Assembly (NCBI RefSeq): GCF_020520425.1
Contig: NC_079491.1
Span: 43,886,027-43,950,026 of the forward strand
Length of the DNA: 64,000 nt
Reading direction: 5' to 3'
Source: Spinacia oleracea
Lineage: Eukaryota > Streptophyta > Magnoliopsida > Caryophyllales > Amaranthaceae
Shown here: positions 32,040 through 44,372 of the stretch, in pieces
Layout of the letters: every line of letters starts with the position of its first letter
Numbering within the stretch: position 1 is the stretch's first letter
Position numbers and translations under genes: made by a program
The notes under the pieces: generated by a model
What the model was told of the DNA's origin: nothing
Database searches by the model: none
The model's input: only the letters and a program-made list of their open reading frames with translations

Positions 32040-33515
32040 TGTGAGGGGGTCGAAAAAGCACGAGGCTAATGCGTGACCTCGTCCCTCGTGGGTGTGACGT
32101 TTCTTTTTGTCAAATCAAGTGTAATTGGATTTCCTGTGAGTTTACACCCAATTGACTAGTAATATAGTAGTCGCCATTAAGTTTTTAACGACAATGAGAA
32201 AAACTGACAAAACCCGGTTATCGTGACATAAAGGGAGTACAATTATGTTTGACCACGACGGCCATAGGTTCCCTTGTGATCCGTGGTGTGGGGATCTCTC
32301 AACATACACCCGCAAGGTAGAGATTGAGGGTTCGGGGGACTGTAACTACCGAGAGGAGTACTCGCTCGTCGATAACTCCAGAGGCAGGATATCCTTACTA
32401 GCTCAGCATAAATAATTGAAGGGACATGCGTTAACTATTAAACTAATCTGAGTTGATTTTAACAATATGCAACATATAATACTAGATCGATCGCGATTAT
32501 CTGATTTCCCAACATATTATCTTTATTAAGCGTGATAGAACAATTAGATTTGATTAGTTTAACAGTTCATAAAAGGGCGAGGAAAGCAATTAAATCATGC
32601 GAAGGGGCACATTACGACGCACCCTTGAGAGGTGCGTCACGGTTCTCAGAAAACTAACCACTTTGACTTTGCTATTTCTCCTTTTATTTAACGAATCTCA
32701 AACTACGGGACAGGATACGTTCTGTTCGATTTTTGGATCGATTGCGACAGAACGCGTGATCAATTTCGCAGCGTGAGGCTTAGGCTTAGGGGTTGGAGTC
32801 AATACTCAGAATAATGAATTGTGTGTGTTCCTTTCACGTCGAATTTGGGGCTATATTTATAGAAAAGAGTTCGTGGAAAGATAGAATTGTAGAGCTCTAA
32901 TCCAAGAAGAATTAGGAGAGAACACGTACCAGGTATTTTCAGCGCCCAGGGCTGGGCGTTAAAGATTTCGGCGCCCAGCTCTGGGCGTTGAAAATGGGAT
33001 CCAGGCAATTTCAGCGCCCAGGGCTGGGCGTTGAAAATGATGTTTGGGCCCAGTTCTTTGTCAGATTTGGACTCTTAGAATCCGGAGTGTTTGAGAATTA
33101 TCCGAGTCTTTTAGCGCGTATTAACTTTATGACGGAATGCGTCTTGGCCCGTTACGAACTCTAGGCTCGTTAGGATTTTAATTAATACGTAACTCTTATT
33201 TTCGAATCATATTAGGAATAGGATTCCTCTTGCAATTTCTATCTCATTTAGGATTTATGTTGGAGTGCAACACCTAATTCTGACAGGTTTCTATCTTTTA
33301 TGACTTGCCACTTTTAACAACTACCCATTACGGCAGTTACTATTTTTAGCATGTTTCCATAAATAGCAGGTTTCTATAAATAGCAGGTTTCGGGTGAAAT
33401 GAAAAGGGTGATTGAGATTCGTTATTTTTATAGGAGATGCGTTGCCAAGTGGAGATTTATGTTCTCATTATCGAACCTTCCCTTTCGGAAATGGGGACAA
33501 AAGTAGGTGTCTACA
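32040..33515 (-). repeat. T3 3' LTR
   Basis: A 1476-bp LTR, reverse orientation, TGTGAGGGGG to GTCTACA, followed by GTTAGCCCCCACTTT, the complement of the polypurine tract. Three GC palindromes at 32938-33035, TATA complement at 32854-32861, hairpin GACGCACC/GGTGCGTC at 32616-32638. Confidence 0.92.
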
Positions 33516-33889
33516 GTTAGCCCCCACTTTGACTGAGTCTCGGGATGAGACGATGGTCAAAGTACTGGACGGAGTGCGTCACACAAGCCATAGTGTATGT
33601 GACTTGTTTTGCGAGGGTCTCACGAGCCCTTGAGTGATAACATTTGACTTAAGGGTCATCACTTGAAGTGTCGACATATCCCTCACGTGTCATTGGGATT
33701 TGTCAACGGATAGTATGGAAACTCCCTCACTTTGTCATTGGGAGTAGCTACAGATGTTTTCGAAATCAAAGCTATAAAGTGTAATTGGGCCTGGCCAAGC
33801 CCAATCACGACGTAAAAATGCTTTTAAAGATTCTCATTTTCAGGGTTAGCTAAACGAGAAAACTCCCTTGTTTTTATGGGACGTAAAAC

Positions 33890-34105
33890 GAAGGAAAATC
33901 CAGCACATCGTTCTTTTTTGGAGAAACAGAAAACCAATCCTTTAATTTTTGAAAAAAAGGGAAAACCACTCACATCGCTTTTTTGGAAAAACGGAAAACC
34001 AATCCTTTAATTTTTGGAAAAAAAGGAAAACTACTCACATCGTTCTTTTTTGGAAAAACGGAAAACCAATCCTTTAATTTTTGGAAAAAGGGAAAACCAG
34101 AAAAA
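33890..34105 (-). repeat. Minisatellite in T3 3' region
   Basis: About four copies of a 40-55-bp unit with GGAAAAACGGAAAACC and a CACATCG word. Same position and theme as the 39-bp array in T2, fewer copies. Confidence 0.8.
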
Positions 34106-34109
34106 GTTA

Positions 34110-34400
34110 TCGCTGCAGCGACTAAGGACCTGCGCGGTTAGTGGTGCAGACCCCGCCGGCTAAAGATGGCGAGCCTGTCCGCTAATGGTGGACGCCCCGT
34201 CCGAAAGATGTGGACGAATCTGTTTTGAAGTTTGTTTATTTTTTTTTGAAAATAAGGACCTACGCGGTTTGTGACGTAGACCCCGCCGGCTAAAGATGGC
34301 GAGCCTATTTTGAATTTGAAGATTTTATTTTTTGAAAACTGAGGAACTGCGCGGTTAGTGACGCAGACCCCGCCCGGTGAAGGTGGGCGAGCCTGTTTTT
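34110..34400 (-). repeat. T3 stem-loop array
   Basis: Alternating modules with GACCTACGCGGTTTGTGACG and CCCCGCCGGCTAAAG words, the complement of the T1 array. Stems CTACG/CGTAG, CTGCG/CGCAG-like and CGCC/GGCG recur. Confidence 0.75.
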
Positions 34401-35526
34401 GTTTTTTGAAGAATTTATTTTCTTTCGAGGGATGCTCGGATTTAGTTGCAACCTGAATGTGGGTTGACAACGTGCTTAGACGGATCATTGTCTTGTGGTC
34501 ATCATCTTTCATGGTTTTGAGCTAGTCTTTACGACTCAATTTTGCCACTACCTAGGTCCTTGATTAGGGGACTATGTATAAGTATCAACGGCGACCTTTG
34601 TCTTGAGGTCGTAAACCGGTTTTATTTTTTTGAGACATCCAAACACGGGACTTCGTACAGCGTAGTCTGGGAATATTGTTTTAACTTTGCATACTCTCTT
34701 TTGAAATATATATTTTCTTTGGAGCCCCCAAGCATTCGTGCTTGACGGTCATTTCTTGTCAAAGAGGTTCCTTGGGGATACGCATTTTGTAATGTCCTTA
34801 ATCGTGTTTGGGGATCGTGCTCGTAAGTGCGAGCGATCTTTGTAGTGGTATGCTACTTTGATGAAGTCGTGGAGTGCGACTTTCAGTAAAGAAATCGGCA
34901 ATTTTCGAGTCGAATAGATACGGCAAGGGCCTATAGAAGTTAGGGCCTTTCTTGAGCCTGGGTTCATTTTCGGCGCCCAGGCCTGGGCGTTAGAAATAAT
35001 TAACGCCCAGGTGGGGCGTTGAAAATGTTGTTTGGGCTGGTCTTTTGATGACACAGTTGGCCTCTTGTTCATTCGTTTATTTCACTTGGAAGTTCTACAT
35101 ATTCTCTTCTCTTTTGTTTTTTTCCTTATTTTTTGGAACGTAGAATTTTATTAGAGATCACAATGAGTTGAGTAATCGTGATGATTTCTCAAAAAGCCGT
35201 AGCCGATTGGTGGACTACGGTGTTTGTCGCTTTGGGGCGATTATTTTAAGGAGTTGTTGCTCTTAAGGCGTACAGTTATTGCAACAGTTGGGTGAGTCTA
35301 TATGGCCCGAGGAACATACCTTGAGGCGTAAGACTTTGATCGCTCTTGTGTATATTTTTCCTTTTGAACGCGTTCGTGAATGATGATATGTATGTGCGAA
35401 CGAGCGTTCATAGAATGGCCGTTGTGTGCGGTCCACTAATCAGTTCGCTTGAATCATTTCTTTTTTGAGCAATGACTGATGTTGAATAATTTGCTTAGAA
35501 GCTTGATAGGGTTCAGGCCCATTCAT

Positions 35527-38500
35527 AAGTTTGTATATTGCAGACATGCAAGTCATTGGGGGGAGACGGGGAGATCATGCAGTGATGTGTTGGGATCGGA
35601 GACAGGGTAGACTGAGAAGGGGGTGAGTTTCAGTATTTCCCGGCTTTCAAAGTTGCAGTAACTTTGAATGTTGAGGTCCCCTTGCCTGTAAGTTCCTGTA
35701 GAATTAGATAGTTTGATCCTGGTGAGAACATAGGGTTTTTGTCATTTGTAATGTAACTCTACTCTGCATTAAGCACTGAAAATAAGAGGTTCTTATTTTA
35801 GTTTTCTAGCTTCTTTCTTTGAATGGTTGTTGCTGTGATCAAGAATTTTCCTATTTATTGTCTTAAAAAAGTTTTCACCAGTCAATGACTATCGCTTTTA
35901 GTTATATTCCACTGTGCAGTTTGTTCGGCTTATTTCTTGACAATGCTAAGTGCTAATTATCAATAAGGTCGCATCAGCAATAAGGTCAACCCCTTCTTTG
36001 ATGTTTTAATTCGACCTTGGCTAGTTACATAGGCACAATAGGCATTTGAATTTTGAGGTCTTTTTTCGGGTGAGAATCATAGTAGGGGGTTTATTTGTGA
36101 TTCGTAGACAAGCTTTTGCAAAATGAAAAAAAAATGATCAACATTTATTAACATAATGTACTCTAGGTGTGAATATCTGACACCAGACATGGGACTTGGG
36201 ACTATGCTTTAGCTGGGGTAGTTGGTGATAAATAGTGCTTTTGCATGCCATTACTGTCCCTCGTGGTGCCTTCTTAGGTAGATCGTTCCTTACATCAAGT
36301 TATGTGTATCCTACTGTTTAGTTACTTCGACTCTTTAATGTTGCCTGAATAGATACGAATGCTGAACCGCAAGGATGTCATAGCAAAACATTACCTTATA
36401 TGTGTTAAATATCACAGCAAATATCTCGAAATGAATGAGCACCTAAGTGTTCTTATTACTCATGTAATTTATTTTGATTATCACATGTCAAGTGTCTGGT
36501 GTTACGTTCGTGCACTAGTTATCAGTTGTATCCATGGTGGTACCTCAGTATATGGCTATACTGATTACAGCAACCGTCTTGATGTTTTTCTGAATTTGTT
36601 ATCCCTAGTTTTGCACCAGTGCACTGAAGATTCCTTTTCATACCTTGTTCTATATCTTCTGTCAAGGTTAAATGTTGGATATGTCTGCATTCGAGGTAAT
36701 GGTGATAGTTGTTTTTGTAATGCTATTTTGAGTTTATGCTGAACAGGTTTGGTTTTTCTTCAGGTGGTGTGCACAGAAGGGCCAGAGAGAATTAGAGAAT
36801 TGATTGCAATGGGTTCATCCTTTGATCTTCATTATTTTACTTTTGGTCTGAATTGTGTACTTAATATAAATTATTAGAAATACAATGATTGTTTCCCATA
36901 TTGTAAGATTTATAATGGTTATTGTCCTTATGTTTAAGCCTTATCTAGTAAAATGGAATCAGGGTTGGATTTGTTAGATGATCTTCTGGAGGCTATCATT
37001 GACAAGGTACCTCTGCTTAAAAGTAGATCAAAAATGTGTTTTTTGCTTCTGTATCCCACAAAAATCTAAGAAAATTTGATTTTTCAACTTCAATAGATTT
37101 TTTTCTCCCAACCAACTGAAGCACACCCTGGATTTTTTCTTTTTATATTCTTGTTTAGCTATTTATTATATTAGTGATGATTCTGTCAATGCTTGCTTCA
37201 GACTTTTTCTAATGACGATGCTGGAAAAGATGGTAAAATTTAAGGAAGAGTGGAAGGCTTATATCCGTCGTAATCCCAGCCAACATGAATCTTCCTTATC
37301 TCAAGTATGTCACTTCACCTTTCACTCTTTTAGTTGTTTATTTTTAATCAAGAACCTGTCTCTTTCTTTGGGTTTATCATCCTGAAGGTAACATCCTTAT
37401 GATAACTGGGATTTTATAGTATGGTCCTCCTATCATGTCTGTGGCTAACTGGGATTTTATCAAGTTGTATTTTGCCGGCAATACCATATAACAAGTCGCA
37501 TAAACCTTGCACTTAGGTTGATTATGGCACACAGGTTACTGCTTCCTGTCTAAAAATGCCCGTCTGCTTCACTTTTGTATATGGCTGTCTTCTTTTTTTT
37601 TGGTGAAAACGGAAACATTTCATAAACTAAAATTCAGCCTATTACAATCCGTCAAATGTAAGTTTAAACAATAACTAGGGAGAATGAAGTCAATGTAAAT
37701 GTGACTGTCTTCTGCTGTCCTCAATTTACAGTTATTACTTATTAGTGGAATATAATGCATGGTGGAAATGTTCTAGTTTTGTTGGTTGATCAGTCATGTT
37801 CTCTGATTCTGTCAGACTATCCAACACTGTTTTGCTCTACACTGTTTTGGGGTAGGAGCTAATTCGTAATTTCTTTAGTGCTTGAGTTATATCACAAGCA
37901 CACACACGCGCACATAAATAGATTTGGTTGGGACTAAGAACAAAGTTGGAGAATCCAAGGCAGATTGGAGTAGGATTGTGTAAATCGGAGTCATGTTGAA
38001 ATTTTAACTGCTAGTTGGATCAGAGTCTGCGAGCCTTATTGTACTGGATAAGCTTGAGTTTGTCTATGTTGTTCTGTCTTCCAATTCGCTGACCCTCAAC
38101 GAATTATCTGGTCCAGCAAATGCTTCTAGGTTTTCCTTTTGATCTCAACAATCTGTCCTGCACAGAATCAAGAATCATTAGCACAAAATTCTTATATAAA
38201 TTTGTGAAAGAAACAAACAAATTCAATCAGCTGTAGTCCAACATGTCTTTAAAAATTGGGAATACATAATGCAGTGGGTCAGATGGGTTTGCGTCCCGTA
38301 AGCATAAGTAGTTTAGCCCAAATGAACATTTATGTAGGGAGAATGATAATATGTATATACAGAAGCTCTCAGAATATATGGTGCCAAAACTCAAAGGTAG
38401 TAAAAATAAGCTTCCTGATCTAATATGTATAAGGCATTGTGGAGGAATGAGCACCACATCAGAGAGAAATAGTGAAAACAATGGAATGTTTAACTCAGAT

Positions 38501-39689
38501 TCAAAGACATAACAACAACTAGCTAGTGTTCAATTTCTTAAGCGCTAACCAGCAGCTGCAACTATTTTAAACTACTAGTGTTTGGCAAGCTAGGTGAAGG
38601 TGATAAGGTGAATGGAATTGGTAGTTGATATCTTAAATTTAGTCGATAGTGTGTGTTGCTAAATAAATGGTGAAATGAGCAAAAATTGATATGTTAGCTC
38701 AAATGATAGTCTAGTTGAAGTTCTTATTTAATTGAGTTCAAATAATAAGCTAAATAAAATGGTTGGTTGAACGGAAAAATTAGCTAGCTGAAGTGTTGGA
38801 AACATGACTTAATTTGATATGTTAGCTTAGCTACTTTTTTTGGCAAACACTTGTCATTTCACTTAGTGGTCTAAATACCAATTCAACAAAATTATCAATT
38901 TAATCCTGTCCCTGAAGAATTTTGGCTAGCTTATTTTTAGTTAACTCGGCAGTTCAAGTTATTTCTCCCCTTTTCAACTATGATACATCTTAGGTTGTGA
39001 TTATAAAATAACATTTTATAAATTCTAGCTATAGCCACCTATTTTGCTCTTCAACTACCTTATCTTTTAGGTGGAATTGCATAAACAAAGTGTTATAATG
39101 CTTTTTACATATCACATATATGACATAATTTTTTTTTTGTGTGTGTAGATTAATGATGATTCAGGTGGCAAAGGTAACAATTAGATCAAGATATTGAAGC
39201 TTTGATCTCAATCACGGGGATTTAGGAACGAACATTTTTTTTATGTTAAAGGAACAAAATAAGTTATTTTTATTTCTTGTGTGATTTGATAAGACAAAAA
39301 TTTGATGTATGGATATATAATACCTATCCTAAGTTATTTTGGTATGTTCTTAACTAGTTTGATTATTGGACAGTGCAAATATGCACGTGCATGCTTTTTT
39401 TTTATTAAAATTAAGTATGTGATTACAAGTAAGTTTGATTATTGGACAATGCAAATATGCACATGATGAGTGTTTGCGGCTGTTTGCGGCTGTTTGTTCT
39501 GTTGTTGCAGTCAGTTGTTTATGTTGTGGTTGGTTTCTGTGCTCTTTGCAGGTTTTATAGTATTGTTGCTATCGCTTCTGGTGTTGCGGTTTGTACACCC
39601 ATTGATGTGGTTTTTGTTTCTTCGTTTTAACTTTTCTTGTAATACTTCATTTTGGTAATAAAGTTTCTCTATTTAGAAAAAATATAAAA
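35527..39689. other. Old flanking DNA with possible exon relics
   Basis: About 4.2 kb with intron-like AT-rich sequence and no long frame. Besides the L-aspartate-oxidase relic, weak coding hints are: + strand at about 36950-37007, MESGLDLLDDLLEAIIDK before a GT; a possible continuation at about 37202-37242 (TFSNDDAGKDGKI, stop) after AG; and INDDSGGKGNN, stop, near 39150-39184. A 35-bp word is duplicated at about 39356-39391 and 39432-39467. The stretch 39470-39690 ends like a transcript or LINE tail (TAATAAAGTTTCTC, then A-rich). Confidence 0.3.
36764..36832 (+). pseudogene. Exon relic of L-aspartate oxidase
   Basis: After a pyrimidine tract and AG (36761-36763) the sequence reads VVCTEGPERIRELIAMGSSFD, closely matching a conserved segment of plant/bacterial L-aspartate oxidase (NadB type), the FAD enzyme that starts NAD synthesis in plastids. 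Only about 21-23 codons match; the histidine/glycine-rich block that should follow is absent, and neighbouring exons were not found. Most likely a copied gene fragment or old pseudogene. Confidence 0.6.
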
Positions 39690-39704
39690 GAACATGATTG
39701 GTAG

Positions 39705-40080
39705 GTAAATTGTGACGCTTTTTCGCATCAAAGGTGTTTTGGTGGGAAATAACGGGGAGGCAAATTGTCACGCTTTTTTGCATCATAATTGTTTTGGTAG
39801 GAAATATGGGGAGGTAAATTGTGACGCTTTGTTGCATCACAATCGATTTGGCTCAAATGTAGCTCGACAAAAATCAACCATTAAAAGCGTCCTTATATTG
39901 AAGAAGTGGCTACAAAGAGCGTCACAAAATTTGAGCTTTGTGGCTACTAAAAGCGTCATTATATAGTGGCCCAAAATATAATGACGCTTTTGTGAAGCGT
40001 CATTATAGAAAATTGTAACGCTTTTTAGCGCCACTTTTCGACCAACAAAGCGTCACTATGAGTCGTGTTTTTTTGTAGTG
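39705..40080 (-). mobile_element. CACTA-type transposon end
   Basis: The sequence ends TTTTTTTGTAGTG at 40080, i.e. CACTACAAAAAAA read from the minus strand, the hallmark of CACTA (En/Spm) termini. Inside are about ten subterminal copies of AAGCGTCA(C/T) in both orientations, including three 65-bp direct repeats at 39712-39840. No opposite CACTA end was found upstream, so the element is truncated or its other end was replaced. Confidence 0.78.
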
Positions 40081-41928
40081 TGTGTCTGCCACTATCAGCC
40101 TTCCAAATGTTCTAAAGTCTTAACTCACTAAGCAACAAGGGAAGCTTGTAGGTTCAGAGGTTATTCTACATCAGACACTAAGAATTGCTCAATATGCTTT
40201 CTTATGATAAGATGCTGTGTAAGGAAACCTTATTGATATACCATTAGAGCAGATTGGGGTATGTAGGATTTTTGATTTTTGGGAGTGAATATCCATATAG
40301 GTTTTGATTCATTGAGTATTGAAGCCATGCAGCATGCTGCAGGGATTGAAGATTGATTGTGAGAGCAGAAAAGCTGAAATAAACTGGACATGATTGTTTC
40401 ACAGCTAGGTTAAGGACCAGTTGCTTAGTGTTAGAAACAGGAATATTGACATGATTTTATATTGTAAATGGAATCAAGACCACACTTCAATGGAGTCGAT
40501 TGACAACAATTTTAGTCCAGAATAATCTTTTCATTTTTTATTATTTTATGCTTTGTACTCTATCAATTACACCATTCCCAACATGTCGCCATTTCCTGAC
40601 ACAACCTCCTGTATACTGTAATCAGTGGATATTATGCGAGTTACAACTTTACTGCAGACTGCCATTCCATGAGAATTGACACCCCCACCCAGCTCCTTGT
40701 ATGTCATAAACATTAAAACATGCTTCTGAGTTTGGGAATTTTTGTCCACTCTCTAAAATCGGGGTATGCTCCTCTAACCCCTAAAGTACTTGTGAAGTTA
40801 CAAGTGCTACTGTGCCTCACTTGTAATTGGGAATAACATGTTTTGCTAGTGTACAAAACATGCTAGTTGTATGATGACGTATCTATTAGTTTTTGATGAC
40901 GTATCTATTAGTTTTTGATGACGTATCCGCTAGTTTTTGATGACGTATATGCAAGATATGGTTTGTGTACATTCTAGTTGAAGTCCATAATACTTCCACA
41001 TGCACGTCATGAGTAAAAGACATACACTTAGTAGACAAAATGCTTGCTAACTAGTGAAGGAACCATCATTCCCTTGCTTCTGAACCTCCACTCCAACCTT
41101 CAATTCTAAGCTCATCAATCTTGCATTCAGAAACTGGTCCACTGCTTGAGTTAAAACACTAGTTTACATTCACTTACCATACCTTCTGATAGAGATCTTG
41201 CTCCACTATAAGTCACGAAACATCCCACGCAAGGATGTTGTAGGATCAGCTGTTGTTGCACCCAACCCCGTTGCATGATTCCCCTTCCTTTTGTTCTCTC
41301 TTCAAACCCTCTGGGTAAGCCTGGCTCTATTGTCTCATAACCTGTAGGTGGCTTCAAGGCCGCCAGGAACGGCCTACCTGCAAGTATATTGTCAAATTAA
41401 AAGGGATTTATGTATGCATGCATGTTTAGTGGGTTTTGTGGTGGTGTATAAAGAGCATTTATTTGTAAATATAGCCCAGCCAAGCCCAACCCTGTTAAAA
41501 ACTGACCCTGCCTTTCCCGACAAAAATATAGGCAAATCCCGACCTGGCCCAGCCCAGCCCTAACCTGGCCTGTTGAACAGGTTTAAGTGCATGCTTATGA
41601 GCTCAAGTCTAATGACAAGCTCCTGAAACTGGTCTTTTCCCAATACATTCACTATCTACCAACACTTGAAACATAACAACATCCCATGAGAGATGATTAT
41701 AACAACGAATCTATACCTAGGAAGATTCACTCCCAAGTGCACAATACCACATTCTGACATTTCCAAACCCTGCAACGATGGGCACAAAGAGAAAACTTAT
41801 AATATCCCAAGAACAAAGCATAATCATGGGCGCAAATTAAATCATGTACAGGGTCTGAGTCGTGCTTAAGGAAGTTGGTAGTAGAGTCATTTCTGTTCAC
41901 ATTTTCGGCTGAAACCAAGAAACTAAGC
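40081..41928. other. Old flanking DNA left of T4
   Basis: No gene recognised. Contains a 22-bp tandem repeat (40873-40955). It is continuous with 52285 onward once T4 is removed. Confidence 0.5.
40873..40955 (+). repeat. 22-bp tandem repeat
   Basis: Four copies of GATGACGTATCTATTAGTTTTT with small changes; the last runs into GCAAGATATGG. Confidence 0.9.
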
Positions 41929-41933
41929 CCCGG
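41929..41933. repeat. Target-site duplication of T4, left copy
   Basis: CCCGG, repeated exactly at 52280-52284. Confidence 0.93.
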
Positions 41934-43400
41934 TGTGAGGGGGTCGAAAAAGCACCAGGCTAATGCGTGACCTCGTCCCTCGTGGGCGTGACGTTGTCAA
42001 ATCAAGTGTAATTGGATTTCCTGTGAGTTTATTACACCCAATCGACTAGTAATATAGGAGTCGCCATTCATTTTTTAACGACAATGAGAAAAACTGACAA
42101 AACCCGGTTATCGTGACATAAAGGGAGTATTATGTTCGACCACGATGGCCATAGGTTCCCTTGTGATCCCTGGTGTGGGGATCGCTCAACGTACACCCGC
42201 AGGGCAGAGATTGAGAGTTCGGGGGACTGTAACTACCGAGAGGAGTGCACATCGATAATACTCCAGAGGCAGGTTATCCTTACTAGCTCAGCATAAATAA
42301 TTGAAGGGACATGCGTTAAACTATTAAACTATTCTGAATTGATTTTAGCAATTTGCAACACATAATACTAAATCGATCATGATTATCTTATTTAGATTGA
42401 TTTAAGGTAACTAGCATGATAATTCAATTGTCCAAGGCATTATCTTATTAGGCGTGATAGATCAATCAAATTAATAGTTCGACAATTTTATAAAAGGGTG
42501 ATGAAAGCGATTAAATCATGTGAGGGACACATTACAACACACCCTTGAGAGGTGCGTTGTGGTTCTCAGAAAACTAACCATTTGGCTTTGCTATTTCTCC
42601 TTTTATTTAACGAATCTCGCGTTTCTAAGCAATGTTCCAGTATTTAGGCTTAATTCATCAAGCTACCAGGGGCAGGATGCGTTCTGTTCGACTTTTGGGT
42701 CGATTGCGACAGAACGCTGGATCAATTTCGCAGCGTGAGGCTTAGGCTTAAGGCTAGAGTCAATACTCGGATTATGGAATTGTATGTTCTTTTTACGTCG
42801 GTTTTAGGCTGTATTTATAGGAAAAGAGTGTGTGGAAAGATAGATTTTTAAGATACGAATCCAAAAAGAATCCGGAGATAAAACGTCCCCAGGCATTTTC
42901 AGCGCCCAGGGCTGGGCGCCGAAGATTTCGGCGCCCAGATCCAGGCGTTGAAAATGGGATCTGGGCCGAGTTCTTTGTCAGATTTGGACTCTTAGAACAC
43001 GGAGCTTTTGAGATTTATTCGAGTCTTTTAGTGCGTATTAACTTATGTCGGAATGTGTCTGGGCCCGTTACGAACTCTAGGTTCGTTAGGAATTTAATTA
43101 ATACGTAACTCTTATTTTCGAATTATACCAGGAATGCAAATTCTATCTTTTTTAGGATTTATGTTGGAGTGCAACACCTAATTCTGACAGGTTTCTATCT
43201 TTTATGACTTTGCCACTTTTAACAACTACCTTTTACGGCAGTTACTATTCTTAGGAGGTTTCTATAAATAGCAGCTTTGGCTGAAATGAAAGGGTGATTG
43301 AGATCCGTTATTTTATAGGAGATGCGTTGCCAAGTGGAGATTTATGTTCTCATCATCGAACCTTCCCTTTCGGGAATGGGGACAAAAGTAGGCGTCTACA
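41934..43400 (-). repeat. T4 3' LTR
   Basis: TGTGAGGGGG to GTCTACA, reverse orientation. GC palindromes 42897-42955, TATA complement 42812-42819, hairpin at 42535-42559 with one mismatched pair (CAACACACC against GGTGCGTTG). Confidence 0.92.
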
Positions 43401-43789
43401 GTTAGCCCCCACTTTGACTGAGTCTTGAGATGAGACGATGGTCAAAGTACTAGACGGAGTGCGTCATACAAGCCATGGTGTATGTGACCTGTTTTGCGAG
43501 GGTCTCACGAGCCCCCGAGTGATAACATTTGACTTAAGGGTCATCACTTTGAAGTGTTAACACATTCCTCACGCGTCATTGGAATTTGTTAACTGATAGT
43601 ATAAACTCCCTCACTTTGTCATTGGAAGTATCTAAAGATGTTTTTGAAATCAAAGCTATAAATTGTAACTAGGCCTGGCCAAGCCCAATCACGAGGTAAA
43701 ACGTTTTAAAGATTCTCATTTTCAGGGTTAGCTAAACGAGAAAACCTCCTTGTTTTTATAGGACGTAAAACGAAGGAAAATCCAGCACA

Positions 43790-43965
43790 TCGCTATTTTT
43801 TTTGGAAAAAACGGAAACCATCCTTTGATTTTTGGAAAAGGGAAACCATCCTTTGATTTTTGGAAAAGGGAAACCATCCTTTGATTTTTGGAAAAGGGAA
43901 ACCATCCTTTGTTTTTTGGAAAAGGGAAACCATCCTTTGATTTTTGGAAGAGGATAAACCGGGAA
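43790..43965 (-). repeat. 29-bp minisatellite in T4 3' region
   Basis: Five tandem copies of a 29-bp unit (GGGAAACCATCCTTTGATTT, then TTGGAAAA). It occupies the place of the 39-bp array of T2. Confidence 0.88.
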
Positions 43966-43979
43966 AAGTTATCGCTGCA

Positions 43980-44372
43980 GCGACTAAGGACCTGCGTGGT
44001 TAGTGACGCAGACCCCGCCCACTGAAGGTGGGTGAGCCTGTCTGCTGAGGGTGGACACCCCGTCCGATAGAAGTGGACGAATCTGTTTTGATGTTTTGAA
44101 AATAAGGACCTATGCCGTTTGTGACGTAGACCCCGCCCGCTGAAGGTGGGCGAGCCTGTTTTTGTTTTGAAGATTTTATTTTCTTTTCATTTTCGAAAAC
44201 TGAGGACCTGCGCGGTTAGTGACGCGGACCCCGCCCGCTGAAGGTGGGCGAGCCCTGTCCGCTAAGGGTGGACGCCCCGCCCGCTGGAGGTGAGCGAACC
44301 TGAATTCGTCTTTTCGATTTGGGACTCGCGTGGTACGTGCCGCGATCTTGCCCGATTGAGGTGGGCAAGTTC
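43980..44372 (-). repeat. T4 stem-loop array
   Basis: The complement of the T1 array. A perfect CTTGCCC/GGGCAAG stem at 44347-44369, TCGCG/CGCGA at about 44325-44345, CGCCC/GGGCG stems near 44130 and 44235, and CTGCG/CGCAG near 43992-44010. Confidence 0.78.

Larger units (their letters stand above)
32040..35526 (-). mobile_element. T3: one-ended Tat/Ogre-like element
   Basis: A minus-strand element with a 3' LTR (32040-33515) inserted into C3 gag (possible duplication ATACC at 32035-32039). Interior 33516-35526 aligns closely with 43401-45556 of T4. Homology ends sharply at 35526 after CCCATTCAT. The rest of T3, its 5' LTR and the remainder of C3 are missing, so a deletion or rearrangement joined this point to unrelated DNA. 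Confidence 0.85.

Noticed and set aside
36359..36742. 127-codon frame ending in a GNGDSCFCNA stretch, slightly like the OTU protease active site
   Set aside because: Only a few residues agree, the spacing is wrong and no other OTU motif follows.
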